Shown here in pieces: positions 26,610 to 35,926 of a stretch of 64,000 nucleotides of DNA (positions are counted from its first letter, which is position 1; each line of letters opens with the position of its first letter). Position numbers and translations under genes: made by a program. The DNA comes from Paraburkholderia sp. LEh10 (GTDB lineage: Bacteria; Pseudomonadota; Gammaproteobacteria; Burkholderiales; Burkholderiaceae), in NCBI RefSeq assembly GCF_017814945.1, contig NZ_JAGIPX010000041.1, positions 1 through 64,000 on the forward strand, given 5' to 3'. The notes under the pieces were generated by a model. It ran no database searches. It was not told the origin of the DNA and saw only the letters and a list, made by a program, of their open reading frames with translations.

Positions 26610-27751
26610 GCGACCTCCCGCGCGAGACGCTGCGCTGTGAAGCGGTTAAGATGCCAGTTCGCGTCTCCATACGTTATGTTGATCGCGAACATGCGCTTGG
26701 CGTAATGGCCCGCGCGACATTCTTCCGTCATGCCCATCGCCCCGTGCAGTTGAATGGCCCATTCCCCAGCACTCTTGCACGCATCGCCGATCAAGGCCTT
26801 CGCGGCCGAAACGAAGCGGCTGCGGCGCGCCGCGTCGTTTTCGTCGACCGCCATTGCCGCTGCGCACGCCATCGACCTGCCCTGTTCGAGCGCGATCAGC
26901 ATGTCGGCGACGCGGTGCTGCAACGCCTGAAACTTCGCGAGCGGCGCGCCGAATTGTGTGCGTGTCTTCAGATGCTCGGCTGTCAGTTCGAGCAGCGCCT
27001 CCAGCGCGCCGACCGATTCCGCGCACAACGCGGCGTTCGCTCGGTCGAGCGCCGCTTCGATGAGCGCGTGCGCCGCGCCCGCTTCCCCGATCAGATCCGC
27101 CTTGCTCACGGCTACATTGCTAAAGGTCACGTGCGCGGCTTCACGCGCGTCGATCGTCGCGAAGCTTCGCAACGCGATGCCTTGCGCTTTCGCATCGACG
27201 ACGAAGAGCGACAGGCCATGCGCGTCGCCGCGCTCGCCCGACGTGCGCGCCGCGACTACGAACGCATCCGCAATTGCGCCATCGAACACGAGCGTCTTGG
27301 TGCCGTCGATGCGCCAGCCGTCGCCCGTTTCTTTCGCGAGCACCGCCAGTCGCGTGATGTCATAGCGTGCATTGGCTTCACCGACGGCGAACGCGAGCAC
27401 CTTCTCGCCCGCTGCGGCCGCTTCGAGCCATTGCGCCTGCTGTTGCGCACTGCCCGCGGCGCCGATCAACGCGGCCGCCGGCAGGCCACTCGCAAGCCAT
27501 CCCGCGCCGCCGAGCGCGCGGCCCAGTTGTTGCGCGACGAGCATCGTCTCGACCGCGCCGTAACCGCTGCCGCCCTGCTCGGGATCAATAGCGAGGCCCG
27601 TCACGCCGAGCTGGGCGAGCCCCTGGCGGCGGCGCGCGGCGAGCGCGGCGTCTTCCGCATTGCCGCGCTGATGCGCGGGATATTCGCCGTCGCAGAAGCG
27701 GCGCACCGCGTCCTGCAGCGCGACGTGATCTTCAGTGAGAGAAAAGTCCAT
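26606..27751 (-). CDS. Acyl-CoA dehydrogenase, divergent subunit
   Basis: A 381-residue acyl-CoA dehydrogenase. N-terminal MDFSLTEDHVALQDAVRRF, middle domain AFAVGEANARYDITRL and C-terminal WAIQLHGAMGMTEECRAGHY are seen. The usual YGGTxE signature of active family members is absent. It probably forms a heteromer with the dehydrogenase encoded just upstream, as the ChsE1/ChsE2-type enzymes of steroid side-chain catabolism do. The gap to that gene is 18 bases. Confidence 0.87.
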   Translation of the reverse strand: MDFSLTEDHVALQDAVRRFCDGEYPAHQRGNAEDAALAARRRQGLAQLGVTGLAIDPEQGGSGYGAVETMLVAQQLGRALGGAGWLASGLPAAALIGAAGSAQQQAQWLEAAAAGEKVLAFAVGEANARYDITRLAVLAKETGDGWRIDGTKTLVFDGAIADAFVVAARTSGERGDAHGLSLFVVDAKAQGIALRSFATIDAREAAHVTFSNVAVSKADLIGEAGAAHALIEAALDRANAALCAESVGALEALLELTAEHLKTRTQFGAPLAKFQALQHRVADMLIALEQGRSMACAAAMAVDENDAARRSRFVSAAKALIGDACKSAGEWAIQLHGAMGMTEECRAGHYAKRMFAINITYGDANWHLNRFTAQRLAREVA

Positions 27752-27769
27752 GTTTGTCGTGTCCCCGCT

Positions 27770-28951
27770 TCACGCGTTGAAGAACGCGCGGCTGATCAGG
27801 TTGCGTTGCACTTCGTTGGTGCCGCCGTAGATCGACAGCTTGCGTGCGTCGAAGTAATTGGCCGCGACGGCGACAAGCTCCTCGGGGCTCGGCGGTTCGT
27901 GGCCCGCCTGGTCGAGCAGCGCGGCTTCGTCGAAAGGAATGCCGTCTGGGCCGGCGACTTCCGCGAGCAGTGCGTAGATCGCCTGACGCAGTTCCGTGCC
28001 GCGCACCTTCAGCATCGAAGCCTCGACGGCGGGCACGCGGCTCTGCTGGTTCGCGCTCAGCATGCGCAAGCCGGTGAATTCGAGCGCCATCAGCTCGACG
28101 TCGAAGCGACTCACGCGCGCTTCGAAAAGTGGATCGCCCGTAAGTCCCTGCTGCTTGCCGAGCGCCTTGACGCGCGCAAGCTGCTGCTTGCACGAGCCGA
28201 TTCCAGCAATGCCGGTGCGCTCGTGGCCGAGCAGATACTTGCCGTACGACCAGCCCTTGTTCATTTCGCCGACGAGGTTCTCGACAGGCACGCGCACGTT
28301 GTCGAGATAGACCTCGTTGAGATCGGTGCCGCCTTCGAGCATGCGGATCGGACGCAGCTCGACGCCCGGCGACTTCATGTCGATGAGCAGGAACGAGATG
28401 CTTTCCTGCGGCTTCGCGTTCGGATCGGTGCGCACGAGCGCGAACATCATCTCGCACCAGTGCGCGTATGACGTCCACACCTTGTGACCGTTCACGACGA
28501 AATGGTCGCCGTCGCGAACGGCGGTGGTCCGCACGCTGGCGAGGTCCGAACCCGCGCCTGGCTCCGAGAAGCCCTGTGCCCACCAGGTTTCGCTGCGACG
28601 GATCGCGGGCAGGTAGCGCTCCTTCTGTTCGGGCGTGCCGAACGCGTGGAGCACGGGACCGAGCATGTTGATGCCGCTCGCGATGATGCGCGGCGCGCCA
28701 CCGACCAGCGTTTCTTCATCGAAGATGTAGCGCTGCAGCGGCGTCCAGCCCGGGCCGCCCGCCTCTTTCGGCCAGGACGGCGTGATCCAGCCGCGCTCGT
28801 AGAGCCGCGTGTACCACTCGACATAGTCGGCCCGTTCGAGTCGCAGGCCGAGTTCGGCTTTGCGCTTGAGTTTCGGTGACAGGTTCTGCTTGACGAACTG
28901 GCGCACCTCGGCGCGAAACGCCTCGTCTTCTGCGGAGAATTCCAGTCTCAT
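27770..28951 (-). CDS. Acyl-CoA dehydrogenase, canonical subunit
   Basis: A 393-residue FAD acyl-CoA dehydrogenase starting MRLEFSAEDEAFRAEVRQFV. Seen: GFSEPGAGSDLASVRTTAVR (flavin/substrate region) and the C-terminal LSIYGGTNEVQRNLISR signature. It would introduce the alpha-beta double bond in a CoA thioester. The start at 28951 follows AGGGA; the longer frame upstream overlaps the synthetase gene and is unlikely. Confidence 0.9.
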   Translation of the reverse strand: MRLEFSAEDEAFRAEVRQFVKQNLSPKLKRKAELGLRLERADYVEWYTRLYERGWITPSWPKEAGGPGWTPLQRYIFDEETLVGGAPRIIASGINMLGPVLHAFGTPEQKERYLPAIRRSETWWAQGFSEPGAGSDLASVRTTAVRDGDHFVVNGHKVWTSYAHWCEMMFALVRTDPNAKPQESISFLLIDMKSPGVELRPIRMLEGGTDLNEVYLDNVRVPVENLVGEMNKGWSYGKYLLGHERTGIAGIGSCKQQLARVKALGKQQGLTGDPLFEARVSRFDVELMALEFTGLRMLSANQQSRVPAVEASMLKVRGTELRQAIYALLAEVAGPDGIPFDEAALLDQAGHEPPSPEELVAVAANYFDARKLSIYGGTNEVQRNLISRAFFNA

Positions 28952-28970
28952 TGATTTCTTATCCCTGTTA

Positions 28971-31118
28971 TCAGTGGGCGCCATCGCGTGCGCCGCACAC
29001 GACGAGTGCATCGAGCGCGAGCACGCGATCGGGGTAGGCCACGAGCGGGTTCACGTCGATTTCGGTGATCTGCGGATTCGCGCGCATTTGCGCGCCGATC
29101 GCTGCGACGGCCTTCGCGATAGCGGCCACGTCGACGCCCGCCGCGCCGCGCACGCCGTCGAGCAGCGCCGCAGCCTTCAGACGGCGCAGCTCGGTCACGA
29201 TGTCAGCTTCGGCCATGTCGGCGGGAATCAGTCGCACATCCTTCAGCGCCTCGATCCAGATGCCGCCGAGACCGACCAGTACCACAGGGCCCCACTCCGC
29301 GTCGCGCTTCGCGCCGACCACGAGTTCGAGGCCGCGCGGTCCCATCGCCTCCACGAGCGTGCCGTCGAGCTGCAGCTCTGGGCGATGCAGCACCACGTTC
29401 GCATGCAGCGTGGCCCATCCGTTACGCAGCGCGTTCGCGTCTGCGAGTCCGACCACCACGCCGCCCACGTCGCTCTTGTGCGGCAACTCGCTCGCCTGCG
29501 CCTTGAGCACGATCGGGTAGCCGATTTCATCAGCGATCCTGAGCGCTTCGTCGAGCGTTCTGGCAAGACGCCCCGGCGGGACCGGCAGGCCCGCCGCGGC
29601 GAGCCACTGCTTGCCCTGATACTCGGCGAAGATGCCATTGGCCGGAACCGGGCTGGGCAATGCAATCGCCTCTGGCTGCACGGTCGATGCACGCGCGGCG
29701 CGCTGCAACGATTCACCATAGGCGGCAACACGCGCACAGGCACGCAGCGCGCGATCCGGTGAGCGGAAGAACGGCACACCGCTCGCGGCAATCGCTTCGA
29801 CGAAGAATGGTTCGAGCGGGTTGTCGTCGCCCATCACCGCGAGCACGGCAGGTTTGGTCGCGCGGGCGAGCGCAGGCACGAGATGGTCGGCCTTGTCGCG
29901 CTGCGCGATCGGCGGGCCGCCCATGATCGAGAGCACGAGACTGCCGATGTTCGGGTCCGCAAGCACGGTGTCGATCAGCTCGCCGATCAGGCCCGGATTG
30001 CGCACGCCGATCGTCGTGTAGTCGAGCGGATTGTCGGCGACCGCGAAGTCGGGCAGCAGGCCGGTCAGCTTCTGGAGCGTCGGCGCCGTCAGCGGCGGCA
30101 GGTTCAGGCCGATGTCGTCGGCGAAGTCGAGCGTAATGTTCTTCACCGCGCCCGATGCCGTCATCACCGCCGTGCCCGCTGCGGGCGGCACCGGGAAGCG
30201 CGCGAGGATCGTCGTGGTGTCGAACAGCTCGTCGAGCGAGTCGACCACTACCACGCCTTCGCGTGCGAGCAGCACGCTCGCGGTCGCGTGGTCGCCCGCC
30301 AGCGCGCCCGTATGCGACTGCGCCGCTTCGCGAGCCCGCGCACTCTTGCCCGGCATCAGCATCACGATCGGCTTGCCGGCCGCGCGGGCTTCGCGCGCCA
30401 GCGCAAGGAAAGTCTGGGGACGGCGCACCTGTTCGGCGTAGACGGCGATTGCGCTCGTCTGCGGGTCGGCGATGAACCACGCCAGATAGTCCTCGATGCC
30501 GAGGACGGCTTCGTTGCCGGTCGAAACGGCGGACGTGATTGGCTGTCCGCGGCCCATGAAAGCGTCGCGCAGATTCGCGGCCATCGCGCCGCTTTGCGCG
30601 ACCACGCCGACGCCCTTGCGTCCCGCGCACGGATACGGCGCGAGCGCCTCGAAGGTGACGGGCACGCCGGCCTCGAAGTTCGTGAATCCCATGCAGTTCG
30701 GGCCGATGAGCGCCATGCCCGAGGTGTTCGCGGCTTCCGTCAGCACTTGCTGCTTCGCGCGGCCCGCCTCGCCCGCTTCCGCATAGCCCGACGCGAAGAT
30801 CACCGCCGCGCCGGTGCGCCGCGCGCCCAGCGTGCGCACGGCGTCGAGTACGCCCGCTTCGGGAATCGCGAGTACCGCGAGATCGACGCCTTCGGGCAGC
30901 GCATCGACGCTTTCCACGCACGGGCGACCGTTGATTTCCCGGCTGCTGCGTGACACGAGATGGATCTCGCCCGCATAGCCGAAGCGCTCCAGGTTTTGCA
31001 GCACGAAATTGCCGAACGCGCGGGGGTCGGCGGAAGCGCCGACGATCGCAATCGAACGCGGCTTGAGCACGCGTTCGACGGGCAATACGCCAGCCGCATC
31101 GGGGAGTGACTTACTCAT
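28971..31118 (-). CDS. Acyl-CoA synthetase (NDP-forming type, ATP-grasp)
   Basis: A 715-residue fused acid-CoA ligase. Residues about 20-140 are the CoA-binding domain (SIAIVGASADPRAFGNFVLQ) and 150-300 succinyl-CoA-synthetase-like domains with the phosphohistidine region QSHTGALAGDH. From about 490 an ATP-grasp domain follows (YPIVLKAQASELPHKSDVGG, then ITEIDVNPLV). It would activate the incoming acid. It is the first gene of the leftward operon, behind the 31187-31200 palindrome. Confidence 0.88.
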   Translation of the reverse strand: MSKSLPDAAGVLPVERVLKPRSIAIVGASADPRAFGNFVLQNLERFGYAGEIHLVSRSSREINGRPCVESVDALPEGVDLAVLAIPEAGVLDAVRTLGARRTGAAVIFASGYAEAGEAGRAKQQVLTEAANTSGMALIGPNCMGFTNFEAGVPVTFEALAPYPCAGRKGVGVVAQSGAMAANLRDAFMGRGQPITSAVSTGNEAVLGIEDYLAWFIADPQTSAIAVYAEQVRRPQTFLALAREARAAGKPIVMLMPGKSARAREAAQSHTGALAGDHATASVLLAREGVVVVDSLDELFDTTTILARFPVPPAAGTAVMTASGAVKNITLDFADDIGLNLPPLTAPTLQKLTGLLPDFAVADNPLDYTTIGVRNPGLIGELIDTVLADPNIGSLVLSIMGGPPIAQRDKADHLVPALARATKPAVLAVMGDDNPLEPFFVEAIAASGVPFFRSPDRALRACARVAAYGESLQRAARASTVQPEAIALPSPVPANGIFAEYQGKQWLAAAGLPVPPGRLARTLDEALRIADEIGYPIVLKAQASELPHKSDVGGVVVGLADANALRNGWATLHANVVLHRPELQLDGTLVEAMGPRGLELVVGAKRDAEWGPVVLVGLGGIWIEALKDVRLIPADMAEADIVTELRRLKAAALLDGVRGAAGVDVAAIAKAVAAIGAQMRANPQITEIDVNPLVAYPDRVLALDALVVCGARDGAH

Positions 31119-31186
31119 CAGGTCATGCCTCTTTCTTGATTGAGAGCCCGGACTTCACGACCGGGATCGGGTCGGATGTGAATCAT

Positions 31187-31200
31187 TCTGGCATACCAGA
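31187..31200. promoter_or_regulatory. Palindrome between the divergent catabolic operons
   Basis: TCTGG-CATA-CCAGA is a perfect inverted repeat containing TGG-N4-CCA, close to the TGGTATACCA-like sites of FCD-type GntR regulators. It lies 69 bases upstream of the synthetase start. A half-site (TTGGTATA) occurs near 31388 beside the GntR gene. It is the likely operator for the leftward operon. Confidence 0.5.
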
Positions 31201-31427
31201 AGCACCATCTCAATACACCAGAGACACTTTTATTAGCCTGGCGTTTTCCCCTAGTCACGCGTGAACACGCCTTCGCGCGCCAGTTATCTGATTGATTTCG
31301 AAAGACTTCTCAGATTCGCGAGTCCGCATCACGCCAGGAGCACACAGGCATAAGGCAAATACCATGTTGAATACCACAAAGCCACATTGGTATATTTCAA
31401 GCCGTCTAAACACCCTTCGTCGCCGCC

Positions 31428-32168
31428 ATGAAATCTGTAGACGTGTCCGTCGAGCGTGAAAGCGCAGCGTCCGGCCAGCCCGCAGCCGCGCCGCGCATGC
31501 GGCCCAGTCTCGCGAACGACATTCGCGCGGCGCTCCAGGCCGAAATCGAGACGGGCGAGCTCGCGCCGGGCGTGCCGATCGACGAGCGCGCACTCGCGGC
31601 GCGCTTCAACGTGTCGCGCACGCCGGTGCGAGAGGCGCTTCAACACCTCGCCGCACGCGATCTGATCGTGATCTCGCCGCGCCAGGGCATGACGGTGGCG
31701 CGGCTGTCGATTGCCAAGGTCCGCTCGATGCTCGAGTACATCGGCGAACTGGAAGCGCTGTGCGCGCGCTTCTGCGCGCGGCGCGCCAGCGACACGCTGC
31801 GCGAAGCGCTCGACCGCGCGCTGATGGCCTGCCAGCAGGCCGCGGTCGAAGGCGATACGAGCGAGTACGCGCGCGCCAACGTGGTGTTCCACGACACGAT
31901 CTACGAAGGCAGCCGCAACGAGTGCCTTGCCGAGCAGATCCGCGCGGCGCGCCGCCAGTCCGCGCGCTATCGCGTGGCCGACCTGCGCAACCGCAGCCAG
32001 ATCAGCCGTTCGCTGCAGGAGCACTTCGAGATCGCCCGCGCGATCCAGTCCGGCGACGAAGCGAAAGCCGCCGACGCGATGCGGCGCCATGTGCCCGCCG
32101 GCACGACCGGCTTCTCCGAATTCCTCGCGGCGGTGCCGCGCCACTTTTTCGATTTCGGCGCGGACTGA
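31428..32168 (+). CDS. GntR-family regulator, FCD type, copy 1
   Basis: A 246-residue regulator. The N-terminal winged helix includes PGVPIDERALAARFNVSRTP and VREALQHLAARDL. The FCD effector domain follows, with metal-ligand-like residues in NVVFHDTIY and SLQEHFEIARAI. It heads the rightward operon and faces the synthetase gene, so it probably controls both. Its N-terminal domain is very like that of the 38189 regulator. Confidence 0.88.
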   Translation: MKSVDVSVERESAASGQPAAAPRMRPSLANDIRAALQAEIETGELAPGVPIDERALAARFNVSRTPVREALQHLAARDLIVISPRQGMTVARLSIAKVRSMLEYIGELEALCARFCARRASDTLREALDRALMACQQAAVEGDTSEYARANVVFHDTIYEGSRNECLAEQIRAARRQSARYRVADLRNRSQISRSLQEHFEIARAIQSGDEAKAADAMRRHVPAGTTGFSEFLAAVPRHFFDFGAD

Positions 32169-32207
32169 GCATCCGCGCTGTCCGCAACCCGCCCTTATGG
32201 AGGAAAC

Positions 32208-32585
32208 ATGCCCCGCTCCATTGACGTTCCCGGTCTCACGCACAACGCCCCCATTCCCGTCGGCGCGCGCGTGGCCAACGTGCTGTGCTCGTCGGCGATC
32301 GCCGGCAAGGACCCCTTGACGGGCCAGCTTGCCCCTGATCCGGCCGGTCAGGCGCGGCTCGCGTTCGACAACCTCAGGCGCTTTCTCGATGCGGGCGGCG
32401 CGACGCTCGCGGACGTAGTGAAGCTCACGGTCTACGTGAAAGACGACGCGGTGCGCGAGCACATCAACGAGCACTGGCTCGCGCTCTGGCCCGACCCGGC
32501 GCAGCGGCCCGCGCGCCACATCGTCGTGCACGACCTGCAGCACGGCATGGCGCTGCAACTCGAAACCCTCGCCGTGACGTCCTGA
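32208..32585 (+). CDS. RidA-family protein
   Basis: A 125-residue RidA/YjgF-type protein. VLCSSAIAGKDPLTGQLAPD, FDNLRRFLDAGGATLADVVK and KLTVYVKDD are the usual trimer-core segments. The Arg of the imine site is in PARHIVVHDL. Members in catabolic operons often hydrolyse enamine/imine or keto tautomers. Its substrate here is unknown. Confidence 0.85.
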   Translation: MPRSIDVPGLTHNAPIPVGARVANVLCSSAIAGKDPLTGQLAPDPAGQARLAFDNLRRFLDAGGATLADVVKLTVYVKDDAVREHINEHWLALWPDPAQRPARHIVVHDLQHGMALQLETLAVTS

Positions 32586-32640
32586 ACGCTCGGCTCATTC
32601 CTTCAACGCAACGCATTCCTTCATTGAAAAAGGTCCCAAC

Positions 32641-33645
32641 GTGATCATCGATTCCCACGCCCACGTCGTCATGCCGCCCGAGAGCTTCCGCTATATGGCG
32701 GAGCTGATCGGCGGACGCGCCAATCCGTCGACGAACCCCAAGGTGCCGGACGCCTCGGTACGCAAGGTGGCCGAAGAACTCGTGCGCGGCATGGACGCCG
32801 TCGGCACCGATGTGCAGTTCATCTCGCCGCGCCCGTATTTGCAGATGCATTCGGTCAAGCCAGCACGCGTCACCGAGCTCTGGTCGCGCCACTGCAATGA
32901 CCTGGTCGCGCGCTTCGTCGAGATGTTCCCGGACCGCTTTCGCGGCGTTGCGGGCCTGCCGCAGTTCATGAACGAATCGCCGGCCGTGCGCGCCGTGGCA
33001 GAACTGAAGCGCTGCGTGAACGAACTGGGCTTCGTCGGCTGCCTGCTGAATCCGGACCCTACGGAATCCGAAGGCCCGACGCCGCCGGGGCTCGGCGATC
33101 CGTTCTGGTATCCGCTCTATGACGCGATGACCGCGCTCGACGTCCCCGCGCTGATTCACTCGGCGGGCAGTTGCAGCCCGCGCGAGTCGTACACGCTGAA
33201 GTTCATCAACGAGGAAAACATCGCCGTCATTTCGCTGCTCGAATCGGACGTATTTCAGAAGTATCCAAACCTGAAGATCGTCGTCGGTCATGGCGGGGGC
33301 GCGATTCCGTACCAGATGGGGCGCTTCCGCTCGTGGGCGGTGCGCCGCAACCATCCGCAGAGCTTCGACGAACAGTTGCGCAAGCTCTACTTCGATACCT
33401 GCAACTACTCGAAGGAATCGATCGAACTGCTGCTCAAGGTCGCGGGCACCGACAACGTGCTGTTCGGCACCGAAAAGCCGGGCACGGGCAGCGCGCGCGA
33501 TCCGATCTCGGGGCGCGACTACGACGACATGAAGCCGGTGATCGACAGCATCGAGTGGCTCACCGACGAGCAGCGCAGGAACGTGTTCGAGTGCAACTGC
33601 GCGCGCGTCTATCCACGCGCATTCCGCCATTACCAGGAGGCCTGA
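32641..33645 (+). CDS. Amidohydrolase-family enzyme, LigJ (4-oxalomesaconate hydratase)-like
   Basis: A 334-residue amidohydrolase-2 protein starting at GTG 32641. Metal ligands His6 and His8 are in MIIDSHAHV, further histidines in VPALIHSAG and IVVGHGGG. The C-terminal stretch (NVLFGTEKPGTGSARDPISG, then NVFECNCARVYPR) resembles LigJ, the 4-oxalomesaconate hydratase of the protocatechuate 4,5 pathway. It fits downstream of the extradiol dioxygenase and upstream of the RraA aldolase. ACMSD-type decarboxylases are an alternative. Confidence 0.8.
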   Translation: MIIDSHAHVVMPPESFRYMAELIGGRANPSTNPKVPDASVRKVAEELVRGMDAVGTDVQFISPRPYLQMHSVKPARVTELWSRHCNDLVARFVEMFPDRFRGVAGLPQFMNESPAVRAVAELKRCVNELGFVGCLLNPDPTESEGPTPPGLGDPFWYPLYDAMTALDVPALIHSAGSCSPRESYTLKFINEENIAVISLLESDVFQKYPNLKIVVGHGGGAIPYQMGRFRSWAVRRNHPQSFDEQLRKLYFDTCNYSKESIELLLKVAGTDNVLFGTEKPGTGSARDPISGRDYDDMKPVIDSIEWLTDEQRRNVFECNCARVYPRAFRHYQEA

Positions 33646-33647
33646 GC

Positions 33648-34886
33648 ATGGCCATGACGGTCGAAGAAAACGAACTGCTCACGCGCGTCGAAAACGGCGC
33701 GCCGATGGGCGAGATGATCCGCCAGCATTACTGGATTCCCGCCGTGCCGTCGGCTAAGCTCGAAGCCGATGGCGCACCCGTGTTCGTGCGCCTGTTCGGC
33801 TCGAACTACGTGGCGTTTCGCACGACGGACGGCCGCGCCGGACTGATCGACGAGCGTTGCCCGCATCGCAAGACCTCAATGATGATGGCGCGCAACGAGC
33901 ACAATGGCCTGCGCTGCATCTTCCACGGCTGGAAGGTGGATGCCGAAGGTAAGGTCGTCGAGGCGCCGAACCAGGTAGGCGACCAGGCGCAGTTCTGCAA
34001 GCGCGTGAAGACGAGCGAGTATGGCGTCGAGGAACGCGGCGGCATCGTCTGGGTATGGCTCGGCAAGGGTGACGCGCCGCCGCGCTTCCCCGACTTGCCG
34101 TTCACGAACCTGCCCGACGACCAGCGCTCGGTCACAAGCGTCGAAGTGCCGACCAACTGGGTGCAGGGCGTGGAGGCGTCGATGGATTCGTCGCACGTGG
34201 GCGTGCTGCACGAATCGACTACGCAGATCACGGCGGGCGGCGGCAACGAGCGCATGCACATGACGAAGGCGCTCGCGCCGCGTCTCGAGTTCGAAGACAG
34301 GCCGTATGGCTATCGCTATGCCGCGCTGCGCGACCTGCCCGGCGACAAGATCTATGCACGCGTGAACAACTTCGTGATGCCGTGGTACGGCATCATCTGC
34401 GCGCCGGATGCGAACGGCCCGAGCACGGTGTTCTTCTCGACACCCGTCGACGACGTCACGCATCGCGCGTGGTTCGTGCATTTCAACCCGTCGCGCAAGC
34501 TTGGCATGACGGTGATGTCGGCGACGCCCGACGTGTGGAATTTTCCGCCGCTGCCACCCGGCACGCGCGAGAACGGCTTCGGCCAGAACCGCGACCTGAT
34601 GAAGCGCGGTCACGCGACAGGCTTCCACCAGCACCTCGGCACCGAAGACTTCGCGATGTTCCTCGGCCAAGGGCCGATTGCCGACCGCACGACGGAGCAG
34701 CTCTGTTCCGCCGACGGCGCCGTGCTGCGCGTGCGCGCGCTGCTGCTCAAGTCGGCGCGCGAGTTCATGGCCGGCAAGACGCCGACGCTCGCCGACAACC
34801 CTGAACTCGACTATTCGCGCGCAATCTCGATCGGCGGCGTGCTGCCGCAGGGTGCGAACTGGCGCGCGCTGACCGAAACCGAGTAA
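33648..34886 (+). CDS. Rieske non-haem iron oxygenase, phthalate dioxygenase/VanA type
   Basis: A 412-residue terminal oxygenase. The Rieske ligands are C71, H73, C90 and H93 (CPH...CIFH). The mononuclear iron site includes D180, H183 and H188 (MDSSHVGVLH). This single-subunit class hydroxylates or O-demethylates aromatic acids using the reductase encoded next. The ATG at 33648 follows AGGAGG, two bases after the amidohydrolase stop; the much longer open frame upstream is overlap. Confidence 0.9.
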   Translation: MAMTVEENELLTRVENGAPMGEMIRQHYWIPAVPSAKLEADGAPVFVRLFGSNYVAFRTTDGRAGLIDERCPHRKTSMMMARNEHNGLRCIFHGWKVDAEGKVVEAPNQVGDQAQFCKRVKTSEYGVEERGGIVWVWLGKGDAPPRFPDLPFTNLPDDQRSVTSVEVPTNWVQGVEASMDSSHVGVLHESTTQITAGGGNERMHMTKALAPRLEFEDRPYGYRYAALRDLPGDKIYARVNNFVMPWYGIICAPDANGPSTVFFSTPVDDVTHRAWFVHFNPSRKLGMTVMSATPDVWNFPPLPPGTRENGFGQNRDLMKRGHATGFHQHLGTEDFAMFLGQGPIADRTTEQLCSADGAVLRVRALLLKSAREFMAGKTPTLADNPELDYSRAISIGGVLPQGANWRALTETE

Positions 34887-34892
34887 CCGGAA

Positions 34893-35906
34893 ATGACTTC
34901 GATGCTTGCCCCTTCGTTGCTTGCCCCTTCGCTGCTCACGCTGCGCATCGCCGCGATCGACGCGCCGACTTCGCAAATCAAGACGTTCACGCTGGAGGCC
35001 GCGGACGGCGCGCTGCTGCCAGGCTTCGAGCCGGGCGCGCACCTGCAGGTGGAAATCCCGTCGTCGGCGACGGGTGGCGCGCCGCAGTGGCGTTCGTACT
35101 CGCTGATCCACCTGGACGTGAGCGCCGATCCGCGCGACGGCGTGCGCGCGTACCGGCTCGCCGTGCGGCGCGAAGACGAAGGACGCGGCGGCTCGCGCCA
35201 CATGCACGCGCTCGAAGTGGGCGCGATGCTCAACGTGCGCACGCCCGTCAATCACTTCCCGCTCGCCGCGCCGCCGCGCGTGCTGCTGATCGCGGGCGGC
35301 ATCGGCATCACGCCGATCGTCTCGATGGCGACGGCGCTCGCCGCGCAGCATCGCGAGTACGAACTGCATTTCAGCGGACGCACGCGCGACGCGCTGCCGT
35401 TCGTCGACGAACTGCGCGCGCTCGCGGGCAAACGGCTCGTGCTGCACGCCGACGACGATCCCGCCACGCGTCTATCGGTCGATGCCCTGCTGGAAGGCGC
35501 ACAACTGAACCAGCCGATCTATGTGTGCGGCCCGGCGGGCATGATCGACGCGGTGCTCGCCGCTGCACGCAAGCGCGGCTGGCACGAATGCGATCTCCAC
35601 TACGAGCTGTTCAGCGAAGCTGCGCCGCAGGAAGGCGACACCGCCTTCGAAGTCGAATTGCGCTCGTCGGGCCAGCGGCTCACCGTGCCCGCCGACAGGT
35701 CGCTGCTCGACACCCTCATCGAAAACGGCGCCGATGTCATGTACGACTGCCGCGCCGGCTACTGCGGCCTGTGCTCGACACGCGTATGCAGCGGCGACAT
35801 CGAGCACCGCGATTCGTATCTGTCCGACGCCGACAAGGCGAGCGGCAAAGTCATGCAGGTCTGCGTCTCGCGCTGCACGAGCGGCCGCCTCGTGCTCGAC
35901 CTCTAA
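34893..35906 (+). CDS. Oxygenase reductase (FMN/NAD, C-terminal 2Fe-2S)
   Basis: A 337-residue class IA reductase. RSYS (67-70) binds the flavin, GGIGITP (135-141) and CGPAGM (212-217) the NAD domain. A plant-type 2Fe-2S cluster has C286, C291, C294 and C324. It delivers electrons from NADH to the Rieske oxygenase six bases upstream. The first codons contain a short direct repeat (CTTGCCCCTTCG twice). Confidence 0.92.
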   Translation: MTSMLAPSLLAPSLLTLRIAAIDAPTSQIKTFTLEAADGALLPGFEPGAHLQVEIPSSATGGAPQWRSYSLIHLDVSADPRDGVRAYRLAVRREDEGRGGSRHMHALEVGAMLNVRTPVNHFPLAAPPRVLLIAGGIGITPIVSMATALAAQHREYELHFSGRTRDALPFVDELRALAGKRLVLHADDDPATRLSVDALLEGAQLNQPIYVCGPAGMIDAVLAAARKRGWHECDLHYELFSEAAPQEGDTAFEVELRSSGQRLTVPADRSLLDTLIENGADVMYDCRAGYCGLCSTRVCSGDIEHRDSYLSDADKASGKVMQVCVSRCTSGRLVLDL

Positions 35907-35926
35907 CACCCTCAACGGAATTCAGA

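Noticed and set aside
26510..28471. 653-codon open frame on the plus strand
   Set aside because: Antisense to the two acyl-CoA dehydrogenase genes, which have complete family motifs. Composition is typical of a shadow frame.
34905..34935. Direct repeat CTTGCCCCTTCG at the reductase start
   Set aside because: Two short adjacent units within the coding sequence, probably slippage without function; it only lengthens the N-terminus.
33876..35447. 523-codon open frame on the minus strand
   Set aside because: Antisense to the Rieske oxygenase and reductase, whose metal-binding residues fix the real strand.
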